Virus record (IMG/VR): IMGVR_UViG_3300035698_026135
Span: 49,330 to 113,329 of that record
Strand: one strand, 5' to 3'
DNA length: 64,000 bases
From: a virus
Made by a program: the position numbers and the translations under genes. Positions 49,328 through 57,418 of the stretch are shown here, piece after piece (within the stretch, counting starts at the first letter, position 1; each line of letters starts with the position of its first letter). Below the pieces are notes generated by a model. The model ran no database searches. It saw only the letters and a program-made list of their open reading frames with translations, and was not told the DNA's origin.

Positions 49328-49777
49328 GTGGTTCTTATATGTGGGGACTACAAAAAAGAATTGGGAATAAAGGACCTAGTTGAAAAGTATGGCGTTGGCA
49401 AGCACGCCATATACAAACAACTAAAAAAAAGAGATATAGAGCTGCGCTCTCTACGGGCTGATGAAGACGGAAGGCAGTGTACGACCGTTCCGGAGAGAAA
49501 AAAGATTTTTCAAAGATCTAAAAACAGGGCCAAAAAGTACGGAATCGATTTTAATTTAGACGTTGAAGATATCGTCATACCAAAACGATGTCCCGTTTTC
49601 GACAAAGAATTGATATATAAAGATCACGACTGGTGTGCCTCTATTGATAGAATTGATCCAAATGTTGGTTATATTAAGGGAAATATTCAAATCATTTCAA
49701 ATAGAGCGAACATCATAAAGAATAATGCAACCACCGAAGAGATAGGAATATTGTTTGAGTACATGAAGAAGCTTTAA
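49328..49777 (+). CDS. HNH-type endonuclease, probable free-standing homing gene
   Basis: The 149-residue product has an N-terminal helix-turn-helix (IKDLVEKYGVGKHAIYKQLK) and a C-terminal nuclease-like block IPKRCPVFDKELIY, then ASIDRIDPNVGYIKGNIQI followed by ISNRANIIKNNAT, a pattern found in phage HNH endonucleases. First in-frame start after an upstream stop is GTG 49328, without a clear ribosome site; a CTATTTATT at 49294 precedes an out-of-frame ATG 49305. The N-terminus may therefore be altered. It sits directly behind nrdJ, a typical homing target. Confidence 0.72.
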   Translation: MVLICGDYKKELGIKDLVEKYGVGKHAIYKQLKKRDIELRSLRADEDGRQCTTVPERKKIFQRSKNRAKKYGIDFNLDVEDIVIPKRCPVFDKELIYKDHDWCASIDRIDPNVGYIKGNIQIISNRANIIKNNATTEEIGILFEYMKKL

Positions 49778-49854
49778 TTATATCATAGATATATAATTAA
49801 TAAAAAAAGGGTTTTGAAAAAATTAGATTCTATATAGATCAGGAGATATAAATT

Positions 49855-50070
49855 ATGGAAAACTTACTACAATGGATTACGGAGAATTTAGATACAGTTC
49901 TCGTAGTCGCTTACGCACTATTGAATGTTGTCAATGGAGTTCTGAAACTTGCTACAGGCGAGACAAAAGGATGGGTTGCTTTCATTCGAGGCTTGCTTGA
50001 TAAGGTTTCTGTTCTCACGGCCAAAGACGGCAGTGGGACTATTAAACTACCGCTTGCATCGTCCAAGTAA
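49855..50070 (+). CDS. Small single-span membrane protein
   Basis: The 71-residue product has one hydrophobic segment TVLVVAYALLNVVNGVLKLA (~residues 14-33) and a polar C-terminus. AGGAG is 9 nt before ATG 49855. A terminator follows. A holin-type or envelope function is possible, but there is no lysis cassette next to it. Confidence 0.65.
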   Translation: MENLLQWITENLDTVLVVAYALLNVVNGVLKLATGETKGWVAFIRGLLDKVSVLTAKDGSGTIKLPLASSK

Positions 50071-50093
50071 AATATTGCTTGCGTAATCATCTC

Positions 50094-50129
50094 AAAAGCC
50101 CTATCCTTAGTTGGATAGGGCTTTTGTTT
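50094..50129 (+). terminator. Strong (possibly bidirectional) terminator
   Basis: A perfect 13-bp stem AAAAGCCCTATCC/GGATAGGGCTTTT with loop TTAGTT is followed by GTTTT. The A-tract on the left and T-tract on the right would let it act on both strands. Confidence 0.92.
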
Positions 50130-50145
50130 TATCAGAGAGGCGAAT

Positions 50146-50721
50146 GTGAAGAAACCAATTTTATTTGACGTAGACGGAGTTCTTGCCGGGTGGGTAAGTG
50201 CCGTATTAGATTATTCAAACACGAAGAACGAAACCAATTGGACTGCTGACCAAATCCGGCAAGACCTGAGAAAGTATGATGTCTGGAATGACGACTGTGA
50301 AGAACTCGTCAAGAGTCCCGGATTTAATAGAACACTCAAGGAGCTTGAGCCAGGCTGCACTGCTGTTCGACATTTCCTTGCAGACTCGCATTACAAAGTG
50401 ATGTTCCTTACGTCGCCCTATCATAACGCTACAACTTGGGCGCACGATAGAATTTGCTGGCTTCATGATCACTTCGGCGTAACTCGCGACGATGTAATTA
50501 TTGCAAGAGACAAAAGATATGTAGATGGTTGTGTACTTGTTGATGACTTGCCCAAGAACGTAAAGGCTTGGTCCGACTACAATGAAACCCGTGCCCTTTT
50601 GATGGACCAGCCATGGAACAGAAAGGATGTGGCAATGAATTTTGGAGCCCTGCGTGTACAAACAGCAGAAGATATTATAGGCCAAGTCACTGAGTGTGCC
50701 TACCTTCATGGAGAGAAATAA
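50146..50721 (+). CDS. HAD-family 5'(3')-deoxyribonucleotidase
   Basis: The 191-residue product has the HAD nucleophile motif LFDVDGVLAGW (D8, D10), motif II Thr/Ser in VMFLTSPYHN, and motif IV VLVDDLPKNV, as in mitochondrial-type deoxyribonucleotidases found in phages. It would dephosphorylate dNMPs, balancing nucleotide pools. GTG start at 50146 follows GAGAGGCGAAT. Overlaps dnaE by one base. Confidence 0.85.
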   Translation: MKKPILFDVDGVLAGWVSAVLDYSNTKNETNWTADQIRQDLRKYDVWNDDCEELVKSPGFNRTLKELEPGCTAVRHFLADSHYKVMFLTSPYHNATTWAHDRICWLHDHFGVTRDDVIIARDKRYVDGCVLVDDLPKNVKAWSDYNETRALLMDQPWNRKDVAMNFGALRVQTAEDIIGQVTECAYLHGEK

Positions 50722-53700
50722 TGACAATTAAATTTGTCGGCTTACACGCCCACACCACATTCTCTGTCGGTGATGGAATCGGATATCCTCAAGACCATTT
50801 CGACTACGCTATAGAGAATGGCATGGACGCCATGGCGATTTCTGACCACGGTAATTGCAATTCTTATGGCTACATGCTTCAGGCTAGAGATGATTATAAA
50901 AAGAGGGGCACTCCATTTAAACCGATCTTTGGTATCGAGGCCTACATCCATCCGTCGCTTGAAGAGTGGCGCATTCTCAAAGAACAAAGCAAGATGCCCA
51001 AAGAAGAGGTTGAGGGCGATCTTGTCGTCGAGAACGAAGCTGAATCAAAACAAAGAAAATGGTATGACCCGATCAAGAGAAGACACCACCTAGTTCTTCT
51101 TGCTCAGAATTATCAAGGCATCCAGAACATCTTTCGTATGGTGAGCCAATCTTATCGCGATGGATTCTATCGATATCCTCGCGTTGATTTTCAGATGATG
51201 AAAAAGCACAACGAGGGAGTGATAATCTCAACTGCTTGCATTGCCGGGTTACCATCTTGGATAACGTTGCGCGATCACGAAAAAGGACAGGCAGAAGTTC
51301 AAAAGGCGCTCGCAGGAGAACTCCTTCCTCTTTTGGAGATCTTCGGAAAGGATCGAGCTTTCCTCGAACTTCAGTTTAACAAACTTCCCGAGCAAAGGAT
51401 TGTCAACGATGCTCTGATTAATTTTTCAGAAACATCTGGATACAAGCTCGTGTCCACAGCAGACTCTCATTATGCTCGACCAGAATGGTGGCGAGACCGC
51501 GAGCTATATCGTTTGCTGGCCATGCAATCAAAGGGCTGGGATAAGCTGGACGATACGCTACCAAAATCGATTGATGAATTAAAATGTCAACTCTTTCCGA
51601 AAAACGGAGATCAAATGTTTGAGGCATACAAAGAAATGTATGACGGAGGAGATCCTCGCCTTGACGAAATAGTTAGAAACTCACTTGAGCTAACTCATGA
51701 CATCGCACACAATATGATTAAACACATTGAGCCCGACAGCTCGATGAAGCTTCCCGTATCAAAGATTACGGATAAGACTCCCTACGAACGACTTAAGGAG
51801 TTGTGCGTCGCAGGAATGAGAAAGAGGGGCCTAGCCAAAAATAAAGAATATATTTCACGCCTTAGTGTTGAGCTTAAGATCATTCGTGACAAAAACTTCT
51901 CTTCATATTTTGTCACCCTAGAGAGAGCGATGAATGTATTGAGGGAGCACATCCTTATTGGTCCTGCTCGTGGATCTGGAGCTGGCTCCCTGGTTTGTTA
52001 TGTTCTAGATATCACTCAACTCGATCCAATCGCAAACGGACTTCTCTTTGAACGGTTTCTATCAGCAGCTCGCACCGAGGCTCCCGATATTGATACAGAC
52101 ATTGAGGACAGAGATATCTGCCTGGCAAAACTGAAGGAGGAGTTTGGAGAGGGTAATGTCATTCCTGTTTCAACCTTCAACGTTTTTCAGTTGAAGTCCC
52201 TAGTGAAAGATATTAGCAAATTCCACGGAGTTCCATACGATGAAGTAAACAAGGTCACCACCGTAATGGAAGCTGAGGCCCGACAACCAATCCTGGATTC
52301 GATTGGCGGCGATCAAAAGTTTTATGTTTTCGATCTCGATAATGCAAAACTCTATTCCCCAACCTTCCGACAGTTCGTAAAAGATTATCCCGAAGTTGAG
52401 AAACACATCGCTCGACTCTTCAAACAGATCAAATCTATCGGAAGACATGCTGGCGGTGTTATCATCTGCGAAGAATCAGAATCGTGTATGCCGTCTATTA
52501 GAATTCGAGGAACTAATCAGACACCGTGGACTGAAGGTATGGCCGCAAAGCACCTTGAGCAATGGGGTTTAATTAAATATGACTTCCTTGGCCTGAGCAC
52601 ACTAAAGTTTATCAGAAAGAGTATCGAACTAATCCTCAAGAAGAGAGGAATTGAACCAACGACCGAAAGGGTATATGAGTTTTATAATAAAAACTTACAC
52701 CCTGATATCATTGACCCTGAAGACCAAAAGGTTTTCAAGAAGGTTTATTGGCAAGGTAGGTTCCCAGGAATCTTTCAATTCACAGAACAAGGCGCTCGTA
52801 GCTTTTGTCAACGCGCTAGACCTACTAGCGTCAATGAGATCGCTCAGCTCACCAGCATCTATCGTCCAGGTCCACTCCACGGCAAGGTAGACCAGCTTTA
52901 TGTTCAAACAAAAAGCGAAGACACGATAAGCTACGACCATCCAGTCCTGGAAGAGGTTCTAGGAGAGAGCCTCGGCTACCTGATTTTCCAGGAGCAATTT
53001 ATGTTGCTGGCCAACAAGCTTGCAGGATTCACTCTCGACGAAGCAGACAAGCTGCGAAAGCTTTTGGTCAAGCCCGTCACGTCCCTTGCTGAAGAGATGA
53101 TCGAAGAGCGCAACAAAGTTGGAGAGAAGTTCATTGATGGTTGTGTTGCGAATGGTCTTGATCCTTATCGGGCTAGACATCTTTGGGAAGATGAGATCTT
53201 AGGGTTTATTTCTTACGGCTTTAATAAATCTCATGCGATGGCATACGCATACATCTCCTATCAGTGCGCTTGGCTTCTGACGTACCACGAAAAAGAATGG
53301 GTCCGAGCCTATCTTGAGTGCGACAAAGATAGAGATAAGGCCATTGCGGACGTTTCTTCGATTGGATACAAGGTAGGAAAGCTTGACGTTAATCAGTCCG
53401 GCCTTGACTGGGAGATTGTTGACAACGTTATCTATCCATCTCTTACGACGATCAAAGGGGTCGGAAACACAGCAGCAGAGGAGTTTATCAATATTCGAGA
53501 TGAGTTAGGGGGGAGATTTACAGATCTAGAACAGATGTTTTACTATGACGGGTTCACCGAAAAGACCAAGAAGCCCAAGAAGTTTTGGAGATTTTCCAAA
53601 TTCAATAAGAGGGCACTGTCTGCAATGATAAGACTTGAAGCGTTTGATTCGATTGATATCATTGACCCCACTCAAACTGCCAGCGAAACAGACGCCGGCT

Positions 53701-54200
53701 CCACTCAAATGTTCCAGAACTACAAACATATGCACAAGGTTTTGATCGAAGAGAAAAACTACGACAAACTCAAACGCGGGTCATTGAAATATAGAGACGA
53801 AGCCCGAACAACAACGTGTAAAGATTGGACCAAAAATCAAAAGATCGAAGAACAGAAAGAGTTGATCGGAACCTATGATAAAACCCTCCTCTTCACAAAA
53901 GAGGTGCTGGAGGCATTTAATAAATTTGATATCGTTCCTTTGTCAGACATCAACAAGACTCCTCAACTCATATGGTTTATATTGAAGGACCACAGAAAGA
54001 ATATTATAAAATCCGGCAAGCCCTATCTTAAATTAAAAATATCTGATGCTGACGATTCAACAAAGTCATTTAATTACTTTGGAGAAATTATGCCACTTAA
54101 AAAGAATTCCATATACGTTATAGAGTTATTTGAAAAAGAAGGGTGGATTAATTCTCCCAGAGGAAAAAAACTTATCAAGATTGGCAAGGACGATGACTAG
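50721..54200 (+). CDS. dnaE: DNA polymerase III alpha subunit (DnaE type)
   Basis: A full-length bacterial family-C replicative polymerase of 1159 residues (E. coli DnaE 1160). N-terminal PHP domain: VGLHAHTTFSVGDG, ISDHGNCNSYG, FGIEAYIH. Palm: GPARGSGAGSLVCYVLD, LLFERFLSAARTEAPDIDTD with catalytic D456 and D458, and KYDFLGLSTL with the third Asp D621. Then SYGFNKSHAMAYAYISYQ, helix-hairpin-helix region and a C-terminal OB fold. ATG 50721 (GGAGAG upstream, 1-nt overlap) is preferred to ATG 50694. T4-type phages normally use family-B gp43, which is not seen in this window. Confidence 0.95.
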   Translation: MTIKFVGLHAHTTFSVGDGIGYPQDHFDYAIENGMDAMAISDHGNCNSYGYMLQARDDYKKRGTPFKPIFGIEAYIHPSLEEWRILKEQSKMPKEEVEGDLVVENEAESKQRKWYDPIKRRHHLVLLAQNYQGIQNIFRMVSQSYRDGFYRYPRVDFQMMKKHNEGVIISTACIAGLPSWITLRDHEKGQAEVQKALAGELLPLLEIFGKDRAFLELQFNKLPEQRIVNDALINFSETSGYKLVSTADSHYARPEWWRDRELYRLLAMQSKGWDKLDDTLPKSIDELKCQLFPKNGDQMFEAYKEMYDGGDPRLDEIVRNSLELTHDIAHNMIKHIEPDSSMKLPVSKITDKTPYERLKELCVAGMRKRGLAKNKEYISRLSVELKIIRDKNFSSYFVTLERAMNVLREHILIGPARGSGAGSLVCYVLDITQLDPIANGLLFERFLSAARTEAPDIDTDIEDRDICLAKLKEEFGEGNVIPVSTFNVFQLKSLVKDISKFHGVPYDEVNKVTTVMEAEARQPILDSIGGDQKFYVFDLDNAKLYSPTFRQFVKDYPEVEKHIARLFKQIKSIGRHAGGVIICEESESCMPSIRIRGTNQTPWTEGMAAKHLEQWGLIKYDFLGLSTLKFIRKSIELILKKRGIEPTTERVYEFYNKNLHPDIIDPEDQKVFKKVYWQGRFPGIFQFTEQGARSFCQRARPTSVNEIAQLTSIYRPGPLHGKVDQLYVQTKSEDTISYDHPVLEEVLGESLGYLIFQEQFMLLANKLAGFTLDEADKLRKLLVKPVTSLAEEMIEERNKVGEKFIDGCVANGLDPYRARHLWEDEILGFISYGFNKSHAMAYAYISYQCAWLLTYHEKEWVRAYLECDKDRDKAIADVSSIGYKVGKLDVNQSGLDWEIVDNVIYPSLTTIKGVGNTAAEEFINIRDELGGRFTDLEQMFYYDGFTEKTKKPKKFWRFSKFNKRALSAMIRLEAFDSIDIIDPTQTASETDAGSTQMFQNYKHMHKVLIEEKNYDKLKRGSLKYRDEARTTTCKDWTKNQKIEEQKELIGTYDKTLLFTKEVLEAFNKFDIVPLSDINKTPQLIWFILKDHRKNIIKSGKPYLKLKISDADDSTKSFNYFGEIMPLKKNSIYVIELFEKEGWINSPRGKKLIKIGKDDD

Positions 54201-54208
54201 ATATAGCT

Positions 54209-54406
54209 ATGGACACAAACAGCAGACCGTTTCGACATTTGTTCGTCAGTATGCTGTGTCCATTGTGCGCCGAAGCAGTAGTCGTCGGAATGAGCGACGA
54301 GGTTGTAAAGAACGGGTTTATATGTCCCTACTGCACCGAGAACGTTTCCACCGATGAGATGTGGGAAGAGATAATTGAAAGCTCGAAAGAGTTCGAGAAG
54401 AATTAG
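54209..54406 (+). CDS. Small zinc-ribbon protein
   Basis: The 65-residue product has two knuckles, CPLCAE (~C17/C20) and CPYCTE (~C39/C42), with a strand between, and an acidic C-terminal helix. It begins 8 nt after dnaE. Zinc ribbons of this size often bind nucleic acid or partner proteins; no specific role can be read. Confidence 0.65.
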   Translation: MDTNSRPFRHLFVSMLCPLCAEAVVVGMSDEVVKNGFICPYCTENVSTDEMWEEIIESSKEFEKN

Positions 54407-54415
54407 AAACACGGT

Positions 54416-54503
54416 GCCTGACAGCCCCTAAGATCGACGTAGAGTGATCATACATAGTCGTACCCCGATAATACACAAGAGCCCTATAAGGGGCGCCACA
54501 GGC
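54416..54503 (+). ncRNA. Candidate structured RNA in the gap after dnaE
   Basis: The 209-nt gap (54407-54615) contains two nested helices: GCCTG (54416-54420) with CAGGC (54499-54503), and GCCCCT (54424-54429) with AGGGGC (54489-54494), separated by a small internal loop. Inside, CGAC (54435-54438) pairs with GTCG (54457-54460) around a TGATCA. This GC-rich block stands out from the AT-rich flanks. No ORF, tRNA or terminator T-tract explains it. Could be a small RNA or a cis-regulator of gene 54616. Confidence 0.5.
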
Positions 54504-54615
54504 CCGCCATAGAGATTTTTGATAAAGAATTTATATTTTGTTGAATTTATTGAAGTTATATAATCTATATATAAAATTATAAATTCCAAAAGGTAAATCA
54601 AAAATATATAAAACT

Positions 54616-54942
54616 ATGAACTTGGAAATAAGTCTAGAAGAAGACCACGAGATCACTCTTGGCGCGCATAAAATAAAGGTTTTTTTCGTAGATCCATCAC
54701 ACGAAAGGTTGGATGGGGATCACGGATGCTATGCCCCCAAGGAATATTCCATCTTTATCAACAAGAATGATCCGGAATCCATTAAATTTACGAGCTATAC
54801 TCACGAGATCATCCACGCAACAGAGCATATATTCACATTTGAGATGGATCATTTTCAATTAAATCTCATTGCAGAGTGCATAGGACAAGCTTTTGATGTC
54901 ACGCCTACGGCGAAAAAAAAAGCAAATAAAAAGTCCAAATAG
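54616..54942 (+). CDS. Small HExxH metallopeptidase-like protein
   Basis: The 108-residue product contains YTHEIIHATEH (HExxH, ~residues 62-66) and a downstream LIAECIGQ Glu that could be the third zinc ligand, as in compact phage and ImmA/SprT-like metallopeptidases. The N-terminal half is strand-rich. TATATAAA ends 3 nt before the ATG and no ribosome site is visible. Substrate unknown. Confidence 0.65.
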   Translation: MNLEISLEEDHEITLGAHKIKVFFVDPSHERLDGDHGCYAPKEYSIFINKNDPESIKFTSYTHEIIHATEHIFTFEMDHFQLNLIAECIGQAFDVTPTAKKKANKKSK

Positions 54943-54978
54943 AAAAAATATAAACTATATACAGCAAGAGGAAAAATT

Positions 54979-55164
54979 ATGCTTTTAGAGAATAAAACCA
55001 AGGACGAGGACCAAGATCGTATCAAATGCGGCAAGTGTAGTTCTGAGTATCACGCAAGACAGGATGTTGAGACATCTGCTCTTGATTATAGCTGCCCTGT
55101 CTGTTCGCACGGAAAGTTCCAAGAGAACTATCAGGCGCCAACCAAAAAGATTCTATTGGACTGA
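54979..55164 (+). CDS. Small zinc-ribbon protein
   Basis: The 61-residue product has CGKCSSEYHAR (C17/C20) and CPVCSHGKF (C39/C42), a rubredoxin-like or zinc-ribbon pair. AGAGG is upstream of the ATG. Third zinc-ribbon protein in this window after 137 and 54209. Confidence 0.65.
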   Translation: MLLENKTKDEDQDRIKCGKCSSEYHARQDVETSALDYSCPVCSHGKFQENYQAPTKKILLD

Positions 55165-55184
55165 GGTCCGAAAAAGGAGTAGAA

Positions 55185-55463
55185 ATGAAAGAAGATATTG
55201 TAGAGATGACGAATGAGCTTAAGAAGATTGTTTCCGAAATAAAGGGGGTGAAAAGCTTATCGGAAAATATACACTTGATGTATGTTGCGGAAGTGGAAGG
55301 CGAAGAAGACAAGAGAAATGTTGAAAAAGTCGCACAAACCCTGTCACAACAAGCAACAAAATATGGTTTTGAGCTTGAGATCGTTCCTGCCACAAGCGCA
55401 GAGCTTCAGACTGCACGAGACAAGCTGGCCGAATACGCCGCTCGTGAAGCTGCTCAAGCATAG
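55185..55463 (+). CDS. Small helical/beta protein, function unknown
   Basis: The 92-residue product has an N-terminal helix, a strand IHLMYVAEVEG, a helix NVEKVAQTLSQQATKYGF and a strand LEIVPAT, then an Ala-rich helix. AAAGGAG is 5 nt before the ATG. No family recognised. Confidence 0.6.
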   Translation: MKEDIVEMTNELKKIVSEIKGVKSLSENIHLMYVAEVEGEEDKRNVEKVAQTLSQQATKYGFELEIVPATSAELQTARDKLAEYAAREAAQA

Positions 55464-55475
55464 GAGATAGAAACA

Positions 55476-55847
55476 ATGGCATCATATAACGACAAAGATA
55501 AACGATCGAAGCAGGCGGAACCTGCCGAGAGGGTGATAGTGGATCCAAATGTGGGACGACTAGCTAAAGCAAAGACCGACAACGAGACGTTGCGCCGAGA
55601 GATCGAGCTACGCAAAGATACAGAGAAGGAGTTGCTAGAGACAATATCTAAACAGAAAGCAGCTCTCGCACACGCAGACGACGCTGCGGCCAGTCATGCT
55701 GAAACGTCCGTCGCACTAGGTGCAAACGAGAGGGCCTCAGTCAAGGAATTGATTGACTTCATGTTCTCTCTTTATCGTGAATCTGAAAGCTCTATTGTCC
55801 GCCAGAAGATTAAGCATTGGCGACAACTATTATCAAAGCTAGTATAG
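55476..55847 (+). CDS. Coiled-coil protein, function unknown
   Basis: The 123-residue product is polar, with a predicted coiled coil over about residues 30-85 (ETLRREIELRKDTEKELLET) and a C-terminal helix (KELIDFMFSLYRE). AGGAGAT precedes ATG 55476. No family recognised. Confidence 0.6.
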   Translation: MASYNDKDKRSKQAEPAERVIVDPNVGRLAKAKTDNETLRREIELRKDTEKELLETISKQKAALAHADDAAASHAETSVALGANERASVKELIDFMFSLYRESESSIVRQKIKHWRQLLSKLV

Positions 55848-55854
55848 GCTCGAA

Positions 55855-57414
55855 GTGATTTTAAAATCAGAAAAAGATTTAAGGCAAGTTTCTGAAAAAA
55901 TAAATATCAAAGAGGGTATAGAATTAGCCTACAGGCTAGAAGGGGAGCTGCGGCTTTGTCGTAACGGCATAGGACTTGCAGCTCCTCAGATAGGAATCTA
56001 TAAGCGCGTAATTGTAGTTCGCGCCAAAGAATACATCCACTTCATAAACCCGGAGATCATAGAGAAGACAGGACCCTTCATTCACAAGAATGAAGGGTGT
56101 CTTTCGTTTCCGGGCCAGTGGATCAACACGCTGCGATATAAAAACGTAGTCGTCAAAGACGATTTACACGGCACGACGAGCTTTAGTCAAATGGCATCGT
56201 TGGTAGCGCAGCATGAATGTTTGCCACATGAATCGATTATCCACACGGAAGATGGAGATAAAACAATTAAAGAAATTTTTGAAAAAAAATGGAAGGGAAA
56301 AGTTCTTTCTTGGAATGAGGAATTATTTGATTTTGAATATAAAAAAATTATAGGATGGTCTAAAAATAGAAACGAAAATAAGAAAAAGTGGCTAAGGCTT
56401 AAGTTTTCTAGGACGGGACCAAACAAGTCTCTACTCTGCACAGAGGACCATAGGTGCTTTTATGTAAAGGACATCTTAAATCCAGAGAGCGGCATGGCCG
56501 TATCAGCCGCAAAAGATATGAATGATAAATTTCTCGTCAGGTTGCCGACTGACAGGAAGTCTAACAACGAACACGGATTATATAATTCGCAACAAATTTC
56601 GGCGCTGTACGGGTTATTGCTTGGAGATATGTGTATATCTCGCCGAGGCGAACTCGTCTCAAACCACGGCGAACCACAGAAAGAATACAGTGTTTTCAAG
56701 GCAGATTATTTTGGGGGAGTCACAAGAAAGGGGTATTCTGGATTCAGAAAAGAATATAGCAACGTTTGTTTCCATGGCCCAATAACAGAACAAACAAAAC
56801 TTCTTCGAGAAAGAATCTATTCGCCTAATAAACAAATTGATTTTATAGCAAACAAAATGACTCCCATATCTTTAGCTTTTTGGTATATGGATGATGGAAG
56901 CCTTGCAACAAATGGCGGATTCAATTTGCATACAGAAGGTTTTGACAAAAAGCAAAACGAAATTCTGAGAGATATTGTGTTTAATTTATTCAAAATAAAG
57001 TGTCAGGTAAATCAGAGAAAGGTTCGAAATAATAACAAATATTATTTAAAATTCAAAAAAACAGAAGAGTCAAAATTTTTTAAAATAATCTCAAAATATA
57101 TTCACCCATCGATGAGATATAAATTGAGAGATGATATTTATGAAAAGTTTGAAAAAAAACACTTTGACTATAAAAAGATTCCCTTTTCGTGCAAAAAAAT
57201 AACAGAGATTAGGCATTTAAAAAATAAAGAAAGCTGTTTGTTCGATTTAGAAATAGAGGGAAATCATAATTTTATAGCAAACAATTCCTTAGTCCACAAT
57301 TGTGATCACTTAGATGGGATATTATTCTTTGATAGAGAGGTTCCCGAAGCTTATGATCCATGCATTTGCGACAGCGGGAAGAAGTTTAGATTTTGTTGCT
57401 ATAAAAAACTATAA
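55855..57414 (+). CDS. def: Peptide deformylase with intein and C-terminal SEC-C zinc motif
   Basis: Deformylase removes the formyl group from nascent proteins. Extein 1 (residues 1-121) has motif 1 GIGLAAPQIG, motif 2 EGCLSFP (metal Cys82) and ends QHE. Extein 2 begins C483 DHLDG, so splicing restores motif 3 HECDHLDG with both metal histidines. After ~20 more residues comes CICDSGKKFRFCC, a SEC-C-type zinc knuckle as on SecA, not normally attached to deformylases. Start GTG 55855. Spliced length is about 158 residues. The enzyme is inactive unless the intein excises. Confidence 0.92.
   Translation: MILKSEKDLRQVSEKINIKEGIELAYRLEGELRLCRNGIGLAAPQIGIYKRVIVVRAKEYIHFINPEIIEKTGPFIHKNEGCLSFPGQWINTLRYKNVVVKDDLHGTTSFSQMASLVAQHECLPHESIIHTEDGDKTIKEIFEKKWKGKVLSWNEELFDFEYKKIIGWSKNRNENKKKWLRLKFSRTGPNKSLLCTEDHRCFYVKDILNPESGMAVSAAKDMNDKFLVRLPTDRKSNNEHGLYNSQQISALYGLLLGDMCISRRGELVSNHGEPQKEYSVFKADYFGGVTRKGYSGFRKEYSNVCFHGPITEQTKLLRERIYSPNKQIDFIANKMTPISLAFWYMDDGSLATNGGFNLHTEGFDKKQNEILRDIVFNLFKIKCQVNQRKVRNNNKYYLKFKKTEESKFFKIISKYIHPSMRYKLRDDIYEKFEKKHFDYKKIPFSCKKITEIRHLKNKESCLFDLEIEGNHNFIANNSLVHNCDHLDGILFFDREVPEAYDPCICDSGKKFRFCCYKKL
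56218..57300 (+). mobile_element. Intein with LAGLIDADG endonuclease in peptide deformylase
   Basis: Spans residues 122-482 (361 residues). It starts with Cys (CLPHESIIHTEDGD), has block-B-like CTEDHRCF, dodecapeptide-like ALYGLLLGDMC and AFWYMDDGS, and ends NNSLVHN before Cys+1. Canonical splice residues are all present. It is more A/T-rich and lysine-rich than the exteins, consistent with separate origin. Confidence 0.92.
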
Positions 57415-57418
57415 TAAA

